From Cyanobacteria bacterium SZAS LIN-3 (GTDB lineage: Bacteria; Cyanobacteriota; Vampirovibrionia; Obscuribacterales; Obscuribacteraceae), in assembly GCA_018266215.1 (NCBI GenBank), contig JAFEAV010000005.1, positions 1-64,000 of the forward strand: a DNA stretch of 64,000 nucleotides. Direction: 5' to 3'. Below the pieces are notes generated by a model, which was not told the origin of the DNA, did no database searches, and saw nothing but the letters and a program-made list of their open reading frames with translations. The translations under genes and the position numbers were made by a program. Positions 24,952 through 34,882 of the stretch are shown here, piece after piece. Positions within the stretch are counted from its first letter, which is position 1, and every line of letters begins with the position of its first letter.

Positions 24952-27234
24952 ATGAGAAAGTCACTTGTTATATCCGAAGTGGATAACATCGCAGCCTTAC
25001 TGGAAAACGACCGTGTGGTCGAGTTCTTCGTAAACCGCGGTGAACTGCTTTTGGGTGACATTTATACGGCTTCAGTGGAAAACATTTTGCCCGGCATCGA
25101 CGCAGCATTCGTCAATCTCGGCAAAGACAAGATGGGTTTCCTCCACGCCAATGATGTGCCCGGCCAGGGACCGCTCAAGGAGCGCCTTGTGCCCAAACAA
25201 AAACTCCTGGTGCAAATCACCAAGGAACCCACCGGTCACAAAGGACCACGCGTGTCGACGGCGATTTCGCTGCCCGGCCGCTTCCTTGTACTGGTGCCCG
25301 AGGAAAGAGGCGTGAGCATCTCGCGTCGTATCTCCGAAGCCAGAGAAAGAGCAAGACTTAAATCAGTGGTCAACCTGATGAAGCCTCCCGGCGTGGGTAT
25401 CATCATCCGCACCGAAGCTAAAGGTCAGGGAGATCAGGAACTGTACGAAGATTTCGAACAGCTCTGGGACCGCTGGCAGACAATTGTTTCGGAAGCCGAA
25501 GCTTCAATCGGACCGACCCTTATTTATCGCGACCAGGACCTGCTCTTCCGCGTAATCCGTGATGCTTTCTCCCATGATGTGACTGAAATCATCGCCGATA
25601 CCCCCGAAGGGCAGAGACGCGCTCAGGAATACCTGAGTGGTTGGGCCGGCAAGACAACCAAAGTTATTTTCCACAGTTCGGAAGAACCGCTGCTCCTCTC
25701 CAAGGGCATCGACAAAGAAATCGAAGCGGCACTTTCGGACCGGGCTGAACTGCCCTCCGGTGGTCACCTCAATATCCAGCCGACTGAAGCTCTCACCGTT
25801 ATCGACGTCAACTCCGGCCGCTTCACCAGCAGCCGCACCCAGGCCGAGACCGTACGTCGCACCAATCTGGAAGCAGCGCAGGAAATCCCGCGTCAGCTGA
25901 GACTGCGCAATATTGGCGGTATGGTTATCGTTGACTTTATCGACATGGATTCGAGAAAAGACCAGCAGCAAGTACTGGAAGCTTTCCAGAGAGCGCTGGA
26001 AGACGACCGCGCCAAGCCGCAAATCGGCCAGCTCTCAGACCTTGGTCTGGTGGAATTGACCAGACGTCGGCAGGGACAATCGCTGCGCGAACTCTTCTCG
26101 GTAAAATGCGGACATTGCGTTGGCCAGGGCGTTATCCCCACCCTCGAGCTTGGACCCCCCGAAGATCGGCGTGTGATCAGCTTCAAATCAAAAGAAGAAG
26201 ACATGCTCGGTCGCAAGGGACGCGGCAGAGGCGGACGTGGCGGCAACAACAGCCACTCACTCAAATCAGCCAGCGTTGGCGGCGGCAGAATTGTCCCCAC
26301 CATGCTCGATCAGGGCAGCGAAGCTGACCACGCCGGACACGGCCATGACAGCCACGGCCGCCATGGAAGAGACAGAGCCGATTTGCATACCGAAGCGCAT
26401 GATCATGAACTCGATGATGTGCCGGAAGAAATTCTCGCCATGATGCCGGAAGACATGCTCGACAGCAGAGTGGCCGGCAAACCACCTTTGAAGCACAATC
26501 GCTTTGATGATGGTGATGAAGAAGGCGGCGACGACGAAGAAGTAATCATCGACGTCAAGGCTACTCCGGTTGGCGGTCAGAAAAATCTATTCGTCGAAGG
26601 TCTCAGCGATGAGGACGACGGTGAATATACTGAAGACCTGGCCATGGATCTGGCTAGAAGCGTTTCGGCCGTCGAGAGTGTCTATCAGGAGATGGACATG
26701 CACGACTCCAATCGTGAAGCCAATCATGAGCACGGTTACGAGCACCAGGAAGGTGATCAAACCGAAACCATCCACGTGATCGAAGTTGATTATCCGGGTG
26801 TTTACGCCGACGTTCCTGTCGTCACCGACGGCATGGATCACGACGGCGAGCACGAAGGTCATTCTCACGAAGCCGAAGGTGCGGAAGAAGAAGTTCAACA
26901 TATTGATGTTGAAGTACCCTCCGAATCCGATGGCGATGATGACCACGAACCGGAAGTGGAGGTGGAATCAGCCATCGCCGCTGAAATTGATCCGGTTACC
27001 GGAATCTACCGGCTAAAGCCTAAAGCCTCCTCCGAAGACAACGGTCACTTCGAAGGTGGGGCAGATGATACAGCCGGTGAACAACTCAATCATGAACAGG
27101 GACAGCAGCACGGTGGTGAATTCAGTCAGATGCTGATTCCCTCACTGGTGTCCGAAGCCGCCAGCGGCGGCTCGGAAGAACATCGCGAAAACGGTGAATT
27201 TTCCGAGTACAGCAGCCAGCAAGACGATCAATAA
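24952..27234 (+). CDS. Ribonuclease E/G family protein with long acidic, His-rich tail
   Basis: Single-strand endoribonuclease for mRNA decay and rRNA processing. From ATG 24952 (AGAGG six bases before; ATG 24946 is too close to it) the protein has 760 residues. The S1-like N-domain (GDIYTASVENILPGIDAAFV) is followed by the catalytic core. Magnesium ligands fit Asp285 (TVIDVNSGRF) and Asp328 (VDFIDMD), the same 43-residue spacing as E. coli RNase E Asp303/Asp346. The zinc-link Cys386/Cys389 (CGHC) is present. From about 420 on the tail is rich in Asp, Glu and His with no known degradosome motif. Confidence 0.92.
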   Translation: MRKSLVISEVDNIAALLENDRVVEFFVNRGELLLGDIYTASVENILPGIDAAFVNLGKDKMGFLHANDVPGQGPLKERLVPKQKLLVQITKEPTGHKGPRVSTAISLPGRFLVLVPEERGVSISRRISEARERARLKSVVNLMKPPGVGIIIRTEAKGQGDQELYEDFEQLWDRWQTIVSEAEASIGPTLIYRDQDLLFRVIRDAFSHDVTEIIADTPEGQRRAQEYLSGWAGKTTKVIFHSSEEPLLLSKGIDKEIEAALSDRAELPSGGHLNIQPTEALTVIDVNSGRFTSSRTQAETVRRTNLEAAQEIPRQLRLRNIGGMVIVDFIDMDSRKDQQQVLEAFQRALEDDRAKPQIGQLSDLGLVELTRRRQGQSLRELFSVKCGHCVGQGVIPTLELGPPEDRRVISFKSKEEDMLGRKGRGRGGRGGNNSHSLKSASVGGGRIVPTMLDQGSEADHAGHGHDSHGRHGRDRADLHTEAHDHELDDVPEEILAMMPEDMLDSRVAGKPPLKHNRFDDGDEEGGDDEEVIIDVKATPVGGQKNLFVEGLSDEDDGEYTEDLAMDLARSVSAVESVYQEMDMHDSNREANHEHGYEHQEGDQTETIHVIEVDYPGVYADVPVVTDGMDHDGEHEGHSHEAEGAEEEVQHIDVEVPSESDGDDDHEPEVEVESAIAAEIDPVTGIYRLKPKASSEDNGHFEGGADDTAGEQLNHEQGQQHGGEFSQMLIPSLVSEAASGGSEEHRENGEFSEYSSQQDDQ

Positions 27235-27259
27235 GAGAGTCTGAAGTAAATAACTAAAG

Positions 27260-27285
27260 AAACGGGCCGAGCGATCGGCCCGTTT
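27260..27285. terminator. Bidirectional terminator between RNase E/G and the S1-like gene
   Basis: An 11-base perfect stem, AAACGGGCCGA/TCGGCCCGTTT, with loop GCGA. T-rich sequence follows on both strands, so it can serve both convergent genes. Confidence 0.88.
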
Positions 27286-27306
27286 TGCATTTGCGCTTTT
27301 AGTGGA

Positions 27307-28527
27307 CTAATTCTCGCTTGCCACCTGGGTGTAAAACTCACTCAGGATAAAACCCCAATTCTTTTTTGCCCGGTCGTCGTTATCCTCGAAGGGAAGCAGG
27401 CAGGCTTCGACAACGGTGTCCTCATATTTTTCAAACAACTGTCCGGCGGCGTCGGCATTGTGCGTGTATTTCTGGGTGTCGATCGAGAAAAGTCCCTCGG
27501 CCTGACCCTGGTAGAAAAATACAAGATTCATCAGTTTTTCTTCCGGATGCACCAGGGTGATGCAGGCAGTGGAGTCGTGATCGGCTATCCAGTTGGAAAT
27601 GGAATTAAAATACTCCGGCGCCGTCAGCCTGGCGTTGGACTCTACTGGTAGACCTATGAATAAAGACGCCATCGGTAAAATCACGTGCGGTGGCAGGGTG
27701 TAGGTCGTCACTTCGCAGTGAGGGAATTGCATCGATTTGAGCATAGACAGGAGCGCATCTTCGTTGGAGAGCGATTTCATCGCATCCTTACAGGTGTAGG
27801 TGCATCCCATTACCCGTCCGTCAAAAAGGAGGGCGGCTGCTCTGCAGTTTTGTTGTTCGCTGGTTATTTTGATGCAGCCGTTGTGGCGCGTTTCTTCCAG
27901 TTCGGCAACCAGCCCACGCAGACCGCCACTGGTCAGGGTGAAACTTTTCTTTGCCCGGATACTTTTCAAATCAACCGGCGGGACAAAAATATCGATGCTT
28001 CTGCGGTGGCGTATTTCTCCACCACCACCGCCGCCTCCTCCGGTGAGAGGGCTGACGTTGCTCTGCGGCACTACGCTCAGGCGTCCCTGCGGTCGCGAGG
28101 AACCACTCGCCGCTTCTTCTTTTGATCTGTGCGTACTGGGTTTTTTGTCCGGTGATTGATTGGGATTGGGTGCACCCGGGGCAGGACCGGGCTTGGGTGC
28201 TGGGGTGGGAAGCTTGCGCGGCTTGGGCGGGTCTGGTCTGTCCGCCCCCAGCAAATCATCATCGCTTTCGCTCAGGTGTTCTTCCCAGTTAACGGTGGTG
28301 AATTTTGTCCGGCGGGGATCGCTTGATTGGGGAGCGGAAAAGAGCTGGGACAGTAATATGCGGCCGTTGTGCACCGTCACAAAGACGGCCAGTATTTCGT
28401 CTCCGGGTTGGAGTTTATTGGCGGTTTTTAAAAATCCCGGCAGATTGCCTTTCTTTACCAGTACGGCATATCCGTCTTTTTCGGCGTGGAGTACTTTGCA
28501 TGCTACGTTTTGACCGGCTTTATACAT
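27307..28527 (-). CDS. S1-like domain protein with Pro-rich linker and DUF4388-like C-domain (paralogue A)
   Basis: A 406-residue cytosolic protein I cannot name. Residues 1-65 look like an S1/OB RNA-binding fold (AGQNVACKV, KDGYAV, LPGFLKTANKLQPGDEI, GRILLSQLF). A Pro/Lys/Ser-rich linker and eight Gly follow (about 75-165). The C-domain (about 170-400) has NGCIKITSEQ and AAALLFDGRVMGCTY, weakly like DUF4388 (PATAN) domains of cyanobacterial regulators. A paralogue with the same order lies 97 bases upstream, and the S1-like parts are nearly superimposable, so this is a tandem duplication. RNA or protein partners are unknown. Confidence 0.7.
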   Translation of the reverse strand: MYKAGQNVACKVLHAEKDGYAVLVKKGNLPGFLKTANKLQPGDEILAVFVTVHNGRILLSQLFSAPQSSDPRRTKFTTVNWEEHLSESDDDLLGADRPDPPKPRKLPTPAPKPGPAPGAPNPNQSPDKKPSTHRSKEEAASGSSRPQGRLSVVPQSNVSPLTGGGGGGGGEIRHRRSIDIFVPPVDLKSIRAKKSFTLTSGGLRGLVAELEETRHNGCIKITSEQQNCRAAALLFDGRVMGCTYTCKDAMKSLSNEDALLSMLKSMQFPHCEVTTYTLPPHVILPMASLFIGLPVESNARLTAPEYFNSISNWIADHDSTACITLVHPEEKLMNLVFFYQGQAEGLFSIDTQKYTHNADAAGQLFEKYEDTVVEACLLPFEDNDDRAKKNWGFILSEFYTQVASEN

Positions 28528-28624
28528 GGATCACTCTTCGCCGCGTAAAACTCATGCCGGTCTCCAATTTCGCCACTACCTTTGGTGGCATTAGTTTTTC
28601 AATAATCGATCGGTGCCAGGCTGA

Positions 28625-30421
28625 CTAGAAGCCTGAGCGCTTCTGGCGAGCCATGGACAGTGAATAACCGAATCGCATGCCCGAATTGAGGGTGTCGGAG
28701 TTAATCGAGCTCGCTTCGATGCGTGCGTCCGGATATTGATCAAACATTTTGGCCAGGGCACTGGCGTCGCGCGTAAACTGCTGTTCTTCTACGAAGAACG
28801 CTCCGGCGAATTTGCCCTTGTGCACAAAGACCAGATAGGTCGACTTTGTCGCTGGTATGGTGACAGCCAGGCAGGCTGTACCGCTGTTCTGAGCCAGCCA
28901 GTTCATGAGGAAGTCGCAGTACTGTCTCGCATTCATATTCGGATCACGGTCCAGCGGATAACCGAGGAACAGGGCCGACATTGCCAGAGTGACATCTTCC
29001 GGCAGATCATACAAAGTAACTACGGCATCCGGTGCTTCCAGATCGGAGAGCATGGATGACAGTGACTCTTCGGTGGGCTTACCGTCCGGGTTGGCCTTGC
29101 AGCCGTAGATGCAGCCGACGGCTCTGCCTCTGTAGAGGAGCGCGGCGGAGCGTGAAAGTTTTTGCTCGGAGGTGGCCTTGATGCAACCGGTTCTCATGCC
29201 GCCTTCCAGGTCGGTGATGAGCCATTCCATATCGTAGTCGGCAATCTTGAAGCTCTTGAGGCTTTCCAGACTTTCCTGGTCGACCGGCGGCATGACCAGG
29301 TCGATGGCCCGGCGCAGACGAAACTTTTTGGTCGGTACGTGCGATTGCGGCGACTGCCACTGTTGCTCTTGCTGCGGCGGTTGCTGATAAGCCTGCTGTT
29401 GAGGCTGAGGCGGCATTTGTTGCGGCGGCATTTGCTGGGGCGCTTGCTGATAATTTTGCGCCATCGCCGGCGGTGCTTGCGGCGACATTTGCTGCGGCTG
29501 CTGAGCATAACCGTGCTGGGCCATCTGTTGCGGGGCCTGCTGTGCTGCGCCGGCACCATATGCAGACTGGCTTGGCGGCTGGCCGTAGGGATTAGACTGA
29601 TAAGGAGCCTGCGGTGCTTGATGCTGGCCGGTATGCTGCTGTGCAGCCGCGGCAGCCTGTCTGGCCGCTTCTTGCTGCTCCATCAGGTCTTTTTGAAACT
29701 GCGACATCGGCTCTTCGGCCGGTTGCGCATACTGGCTCTGGGCTGTTGGATCGGCCCAGGCGCCGCCCTGTCCGGCATCATATTGACTGGTGTTCTGATA
29801 GGGATTGGGCTGCGGGCTCTCATATTGAGGCTGCTGGCCGCTTTCGTATTGCTGCTGATTTTGATATTGCTGATTCTGGTATTGCTGATCCTGATATTGC
29901 TGGTCGGGCTGCTGCTGCTCGTTGTATTGCTGCGGCGGCGCGTACTGGCTGAAATCTTGCTGGGGCGGCGAGAGATTGATAGGCGCCTGCTCGGTGGTGG
30001 CATTGCCCTGGTACTGGCTGAAATCAGTGGGACTCTGCGGCTGTTGATATTCGGCGTTGTCGCCTGTGATGCCCAGACGCTGGTTTCTCTGAGTCTGGGC
30101 CTGCATTTCGTAGGCCTGGTCCAGAGTGTCGGTGTCGTCGAGATGCTCCTGCCAGTTGACCGTATTTTGAGCCAGCTGGTGAGCGGTGGCCCGCGGAGCG
30201 GAAAAGAGCTGTGATAGTAAGATGCGGCCGTTGTGAACGCAGACGAAAACCCCGAGAATTTCATCTCCAGCTTTGAGGGTATTGGCGGTCTTAATAAATC
30301 CGGGCAGGTTATCTTTCTGGATGGTTACGGCGTAACCATCTTTTTCCGCGTAGTTGACCTTGCACGCGACGTTTTGACCAGCCTTGTACCCTGTCACTTT
30401 CCAGGGATTTATCTTTGCCAT
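28625..30421 (-). CDS. S1-like domain protein with Gln-rich linker and DUF4388-like C-domain (paralogue B)
   Basis: Paralogue of the 27307 gene, 598 residues from ATG 30421 (GGGAA upstream). The S1-like N-domain (KAGQNVACKV, KDGYAVTIQ, GFIKTANTLKAGDEI, GRILLSQLF) matches paralogue A almost residue for residue. The linker (about 100-370) is very rich in Gln, Tyr, Pro and Ala (YQDQQYQNQQYQNQQ), a composition typical of prion-like or phase-separating segments. The C-domain again has TGCIKATSEQKLSRSAALLY and the following LYDLPEDVTLAMSALFLG block. Cytosolic; RNA binding and condensate formation are inferred, not shown. Confidence 0.7.
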   Translation of the reverse strand: MAKINPWKVTGYKAGQNVACKVNYAEKDGYAVTIQKDNLPGFIKTANTLKAGDEILGVFVCVHNGRILLSQLFSAPRATAHQLAQNTVNWQEHLDDTDTLDQAYEMQAQTQRNQRLGITGDNAEYQQPQSPTDFSQYQGNATTEQAPINLSPPQQDFSQYAPPQQYNEQQQPDQQYQDQQYQNQQYQNQQQYESGQQPQYESPQPNPYQNTSQYDAGQGGAWADPTAQSQYAQPAEEPMSQFQKDLMEQQEAARQAAAAAQQHTGQHQAPQAPYQSNPYGQPPSQSAYGAGAAQQAPQQMAQHGYAQQPQQMSPQAPPAMAQNYQQAPQQMPPQQMPPQPQQQAYQQPPQQEQQWQSPQSHVPTKKFRLRRAIDLVMPPVDQESLESLKSFKIADYDMEWLITDLEGGMRTGCIKATSEQKLSRSAALLYRGRAVGCIYGCKANPDGKPTEESLSSMLSDLEAPDAVVTLYDLPEDVTLAMSALFLGYPLDRDPNMNARQYCDFLMNWLAQNSGTACLAVTIPATKSTYLVFVHKGKFAGAFFVEEQQFTRDASALAKMFDQYPDARIEASSINSDTLNSGMRFGYSLSMARQKRSGF

Positions 30422-30595
30422 TTGGGTTCCCTTGCGGTCAGGTATTGTGCCGATGCTGCGATACTGAAGCAACACTGACTGAGTGCTAACCCCGAATGCT
30501 CGGTGGCAGGCGTCGTTAGCATTGATTTTGCCATAAAAGTGGCAGGTGTTGCTGGTCCCATCAGGAGAGTATTTCTTTTTCCTTTCATCGTAATT

Positions 30596-30973
30596 TTACA
30601 GGATAAGCTTGCCGGACAGGTACTGACGCGCCTTACCAGCGATAGCAGCGAACCTTGAAAAAAAGGTCCTTTGATTTTTCCTTACCCGGGATTCAGAAAA
30701 ATTCTCACCTTTTTCCTTTGAATTTACTAATGTAGTCTCAACGCAGGCACTGGTGGCCTCCGCCTTGAGGGTCTTGTGGCAGGCCAGGCAGCTGCCGCCG
30801 CAGCTGGGGTCGATATCCAGCCAGGTGTTGCAGCGGGGACATAGGACTTTGGACTGTGCTCCTGACAGCCTCTCGAGTGGAAAAGAGCAATTGGCGCAGA
30901 CCATCAGGTTGTTACCGTCCGCCCGCCCGCCGGGCTGGGCGCTCTCACCTTCGACTGTAAATTTCAGGTCCAT
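30596..30973 (-). CDS. Small double zinc-ribbon protein
   Basis: A 125-residue protein with CxxC pairs at Cys26/29 and Cys45/48, and a Cys58, Cys62, Cys65 cluster (SCGGSCLACHK) that would bind a second metal. The C-terminal half is basic and without a fold I recognise. It starts three bases after the feoA stop, so it is the last gene of the uvrA-fur-feoA run on the minus strand. Metal binding is likely; a role in iron handling is only suggested by the operon. Confidence 0.65.
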   Translation of the reverse strand: MDLKFTVEGESAQPGGRADGNNLMVCANCSFPLERLSGAQSKVLCPRCNTWLDIDPSCGGSCLACHKTLKAEATSACVETTLVNSKEKGENFSESRVRKNQRTFFSRFAAIAGKARQYLSGKLIL

Positions 30974-30976
30974 GGC

Positions 30977-31198
30977 TTAAACCGCTTCCCTAACTTCGAT
31001 GGCCCGTGCCAGTTGGCGACCTATGGCCAGCTCCATCTGATTTTTCAGGATAATGACCGGGCCACCGGCGATGTTTTTGCCCACGGTGATGGTTGCGCCC
31101 TCACCAATGCCGAATCTCAGGGCCTGCATGCTCACGTCTTCACCGATTGTCGCGGTGACAACAAGTCTGGCGCCCTCTCTGGCCTCGCCCAGATTCAT
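30977..31198 (-). CDS. FeoA-domain protein
   Basis: A 73-residue stand-alone FeoA/SH3-like domain: LGEAREGARLVVTATIGEDV, LRFGIGEGATITVGKNIAGG, and VIILKNQMELAIGR. The start ATG 31198 overlaps the fur stop (ATGA); a GTG at 31234 inside fur is less likely. FeoA normally accompanies the FeoB ferrous iron channel, which is not in this window. Co-transcription with fur fits iron-responsive expression. Confidence 0.85.
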   Translation of the reverse strand: MNLGEAREGARLVVTATIGEDVSMQALRFGIGEGATITVGKNIAGGPVIILKNQMELAIGRQLARAIEVREAV

Positions 31199-31740
31199 TT
31201 TTTTGCACCCTTGGCCGCTTTGCAGTTGGGGCACTGTCCGAAAATTTTGAACTGAGCGTCTATTACTTCAAAGTTGTAGCGCTTACCGATCTTCTGGCCT
31301 GCTTCTTCCAGGAAATGATCCTCAAACTCAAGGGTCAAATTGCAGCCGGTGCAGATTATGTGCTGATGCGGCAGGGTGTCTTGTTTGAGTTCGTAGTGCT
31401 TGTGGCCTTCGGCAAAATCCAGCTCGCGCAGCAGGCCGATGGAGGATAACAGCTTGAGGGTGCGGTAAGCGGTGGCCAGTGAAACGTTGGAGCCTTTGCC
31501 GAGCAGCTTGGCGTGCAGCTCTTCGGCGGACAGGTGTTCGCCGTGCGGTTGCTCGCGGAAGATTTGCAAAATCGTCTCGCGCTGGGCCGTTACGCGATGA
31601 CCTCTTTTGCGCAGACTGTCAAAGGCAGGATCAGAAGCGGCTCCGGACTGGAGTTCGCTTTCCGTTTCAGATGCCGGATCGGTCGCTTGCTTGGAGACTT
31701 GGCCATCCGGCGAATCATTAGCTATTTTGGTCATGCTCAT
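31195..31740 (-). CDS. fur: Fur family ferric uptake regulator
   Basis: Metal-sensing repressor, 181 residues. An N-terminal extension (about 1-40, Ser/Glu-rich) precedes the winged helix (KRGHRVTAQRETILQIF, VSLATAYRTLKLLSSIGLL). The C-terminal metal and dimer domain has EGHKHYE, PHQHIICTGC, and two CxxC pairs at Cys130/133 and Cys170/173 for structural zinc. Fur, Zur and PerR cannot be told apart firmly from sequence, but the overlapping feoA gene favours iron. It follows uvrA by 40 bases on the same strand. Confidence 0.9.
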   Translation of the reverse strand: MSMTKIANDSPDGQVSKQATDPASETESELQSGAASDPAFDSLRKRGHRVTAQRETILQIFREQPHGEHLSAEELHAKLLGKGSNVSLATAYRTLKLLSSIGLLRELDFAEGHKHYELKQDTLPHQHIICTGCNLTLEFEDHFLEEAGQKIGKRYNFEVIDAQFKIFGQCPNCKAAKGAKK

Positions 31741-31756
31741 GAGTTTATAGGACTTA

Positions 31757-31771
31757 ATGAAGAGTACTCAT
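31757..31771. promoter_or_regulatory. Imperfect palindrome upstream of fur
   Basis: ATGAAGAGTACTCAT lies 17 bases before the fur start. It is A/T-rich with flanking TA, but does not match a standard Fur box well. A self-regulatory site is possible. Confidence 0.25.
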
Positions 31772-31780
31772 AATAGCTTA

Positions 31781-34651
31781 TCAGGTAACTAAATAGCGCT
31801 TCAGGTAAGTGCCTGTGTAGGAGAAGTCCAGATTAGCGATTTTTTCGGGAGTGCCAGAAGCTATGACCTGTCCGCCCTTATCACCGCCCTCCGGGCCGAG
31901 ATCGATGATCCAGTCGGCCTGTTTAATAACATCGAGATTGTGTTCGATGATAAGCACGGTGTTACCTGTGTCGACCAGGCGATTGAGGACGTGCAAAAGC
32001 TTGTCCACGTCCTGGAACGAGAGGCCCGTGGTGGGCTCGTCCAGGATGTAAATGGTTTTACCGGTTGAGCGCTTGGACAGCTGCTCCGCCAGTTTCACCC
32101 GCTGGGCTTCACCGCCGGAAAGGGTCGTCGCCGGCTGGCCCAGTTTGATGTAGTCAAGGCCAACTTCCATCAGGGTGAGCAATTTGGCATGGGCTTTGGG
32201 AATGTTGGCAAAGAAGGTCACCCCTTCTTCGACGGTCATCTCCAGAACTTCGGCAATGGATTTGCCTTTAAATTTCACTTCCAGTGTTTCGCGGTTGTAG
32301 CGAGCGCCCTTGCAGACATCACATGTGACGAATACCGAGGGCAGGAAGTTCATTTCGATCTCGTTCATGCCTTCGCCGTGACAGGCTTCGCAGCGGCCGC
32401 CTTTGACGTTGAAGGAGAAGCGGCCGGGCAGGTAGCCCCTGGCTTTGGCTTCGGTGGTGGTGGAGAAGACTTCGCGCACAATGTCGAAGAGCCCGGTGTA
32501 TGTGGCGGGATTGGATCTGGGTGTGCGACCGATCGGGGATTGATCGATGTCGATGACTTTGTCCAGTGCTTCGATGCCTTCGACACTGTCCAGGCCCTTG
32601 GGCGCAGGCACGACGCTGGAGAAGTGATGGCGCAAATATTGATAGAGGAGATCGTTGACCAGGGTGGATTTGCCCGAGCCGCTCACACCTGTGACCGCGA
32701 CAAATTTCCCCAGGGGGATATCGACCGAAATGTCTTTCAGGTTGTTTAAATTGGCACCGGATATGGTTAATTTCAGACCGTTGCCGCTGCGACGTTTTTT
32801 CGGTACATGGATGGCCTTGCGTCCGCTCAAATAGGCTCCGGTGGAGGAGCGTTTCTCGCGGGTGATGGCATCGATAGTACCTTCGGCTACGAGTTCACCA
32901 CCGTGTACGCCGGCACCGGGGCCGATATCAATGATCCAATCGGCTTCTCTGATTGTGTCTTCGTCGTGTTCGACCACAAGCAATGTATTGCCCAGATCCC
33001 GCAGCCGTTTAAGGGTTGTGATCAGTCGGGAGTTATCACGCTGGTGCAGACCGATGGAAGGTTCGTCCAGGACGTAGAGCACACCGGAGAGGCCCGAGCC
33101 TATCTGGGTGGCGAGCCTGATGCGCTGCGCTTCTCCGCCGGATAGCGAACCGGCCTGACGCTCCAGGGTCAGGTATGACAGTCCCACATCATTTAAAAAT
33201 TTCAGCCGGGCATTGACTTCAATAAAGATCTGATGAGCGATGGTGTTGTGTTTGGCACTCAATTTGGCGGGCAGGTCGTTGAAGAAATTGATGGCGTTTT
33301 CCACCGACATGGCGCACACTTTTGCAATCGAGAGCGAACCCACTTTTACAGCCAGGCTCTCCGGCTTCAATCTGGCGCCGTTGCAGGCGCCGCATGGCAT
33401 CTGGGTCATGTAATTTTCAATGTCGCCGCGCACGCGGTCCGAATTGGAATCTTCGTGCCGACGTTTGAGATTATTGATTACGCCCTCAAAGTTCTTTTTG
33501 TATTCCCAGAATTCCTTGCCGTCAAAAGAGTCGTGGCCGAGTTTTATGCGGTCCGTGCCTGAGCCGTAAAGGACGATGCCCTGCTGCGCTTTGGTCAATT
33601 TATTGAAGGGCACGTCGACCGAAAATTTATAGTGTTTTGCGACGCTGGCAAGCAGTTGATCGTAATATGGATTGTTGGTTTTGGCCCAGGGATAGATGGC
33701 GCCTTCGGCCAGAGTTTTCTTGGGATCGGGCACGACAAGCGCCGGGTCGACTTCGAAGTTGGCGCCCAGGCCATGGCAGTCTTCGCAGGCTCCGTAGGGG
33801 CTGTTGAAACTGAAAATACGCGGTGAGACTTCGGCGAAACTGATACCACAGACGGCGCAGGCAAAATTTTCGGAAAATACCAGATCTTGACCGGTACCGC
33901 CGACGATATCAACCAGAACTGTGGATTTGCCCCACTTGAGACCAAGAGAGAGACTGTCCGCCAGTCTTGACTGTATGCCTTTTTTGATGACTACCCGGTC
34001 TACAACCAGGTCGATGGAATGCTTTTTGTTTTTATCGAGTTTGATCTCGTCTTCCAGTTCGACGACTTCACCGTCGATTCTGGCCCGGACAAACCCTTCT
34101 TTGCGCAGGTCGGCGAAGAGTGACTGATACTCACCCTTTTTTCCGGCCACAAGTGGTGCGAGTATCTGAATGCGTGTGCCTTCGCCGAGCTCCAGTACTT
34201 GATCGACTATCTGGTCGATCGTCTGCGGATTGATCAAGCGGTCGCAGCTGGGGCAGTGCGGCGTGCCCACCCGGGCGTAGAGCAGACGGAGGAAGTCGTA
34301 AATCTCAGTGACGGTGCCGACTGTCGAGCGAGGGTTGTGACTGGTGGATTTTTGATCGATAGAGATGGCCGGTGACAGGCCGTCTATCCCGTCAACGTCC
34401 GGTTTGTCCAGCTGGCCCAAAAATTGTCTGGCGTAGGAAGAGAGCGACTCGACATAACGGCGTTGCCCTTCGGCAAAGATCGTGTCGAAGGCCAGCGACG
34501 ATTTGCCTGAGCCGCTGACGCCGGTAATCACAACCAGCTTGCCGCGGGGTATTTTGATGTCGATGTTCTTTAGATTGTGCTGCCGGGCGCCGCGAACGGC
34601 GATGCAATCTGTGAACGAGACAGCTCGTTCGCGCTTGGACTCGCTTAGCAT
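31781..34651 (-). CDS. uvrA: Excinuclease ABC subunit UvrA
   Basis: Damage-recognition ATPase of nucleotide excision repair, 956 residues, normal length. Two ABC modules are complete: first Walker [11 protein letters not shown], second [10 protein letters not shown], and two signatures ([24 protein letters not shown]) each before a DEP Walker B. Zinc modules with [20 protein letters not shown] and CDVC are present. No SOS box is recognised in the 231-base gap to the divergent gene. fur and feoA follow on the same strand. Confidence 0.97.
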   Translation of the reverse strand: MLSESKRERAVSFTDCIAVRGARQHNLKNIDIKIPRGKLVVITGVSGSGKSSLAFDTIFAEGQRRYVESLSSYARQFLGQLDKPDVDGIDGLSPAISIDQKSTSHNPRSTVGTVTEIYDFLRLLYARVGTPHCPSCDRLINPQTIDQIVDQVLELGEGTRIQILAPLVAGKKGEYQSLFADLRKEGFVRARIDGEVVELEDEIKLDKNKKHSIDLVVDRVVIKKGIQSRLADSLSLGLKWGKSTVLVDIVGGTGQDLVFSENFACAVCGISFAEVSPRIFSFNSPYGACEDCHGLGANFEVDPALVVPDPKKTLAEGAIYPWAKTNNPYYDQLLASVAKHYKFSVDVPFNKLTKAQQGIVLYGSGTDRIKLGHDSFDGKEFWEYKKNFEGVINNLKRRHEDSNSDRVRGDIENYMTQMPCGACNGARLKPESLAVKVGSLSIAKVCAMSVENAINFFNDLPAKLSAKHNTIAHQIFIEVNARLKFLNDVGLSYLTLERQAGSLSGGEAQRIRLATQIGSGLSGVLYVLDEPSIGLHQRDNSRLITTLKRLRDLGNTLLVVEHDEDTIREADWIIDIGPGAGVHGGELVAEGTIDAITREKRSSTGAYLSGRKAIHVPKKRRSGNGLKLTISGANLNNLKDISVDIPLGKFVAVTGVSGSGKSTLVNDLLYQYLRHHFSSVVPAPKGLDSVEGIEALDKVIDIDQSPIGRTPRSNPATYTGLFDIVREVFSTTTEAKARGYLPGRFSFNVKGGRCEACHGEGMNEIEMNFLPSVFVTCDVCKGARYNRETLEVKFKGKSIAEVLEMTVEEGVTFFANIPKAHAKLLTLMEVGLDYIKLGQPATTLSGGEAQRVKLAEQLSKRSTGKTIYILDEPTTGLSFQDVDKLLHVLNRLVDTGNTVLIIEHNLDVIKQADWIIDLGPEGGDKGGQVIASGTPEKIANLDFSYTGTYLKRYLVT

Positions 34652-34882
34652 TCGTTATTTCCTAGGGACAAATGACATTTTATCGGGTCTGGGGCAAAGA
34701 TGCCCATTTATTAGTTGTTGCTTTACGATCCTGAAACGACCACCGGCTGATTGATAATAGATCTTTTTTGATTAAATTCTGTCTTTCCATCCCATGAGGC
34801 GATAAGGTTAGTTTCACCCATATAAGGCGGGGGTAGATTCAAGTTTAGATGCGTTTTTGTGACGCCCGGGGGGCTTTTGACG

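Noticed and set aside
29162..30214. A 350-codon open frame on the plus strand
   Set aside because: It is the reverse of the Gln-rich linker of the S1-like gene; the codon bias creates a leucine-rich shadow frame.
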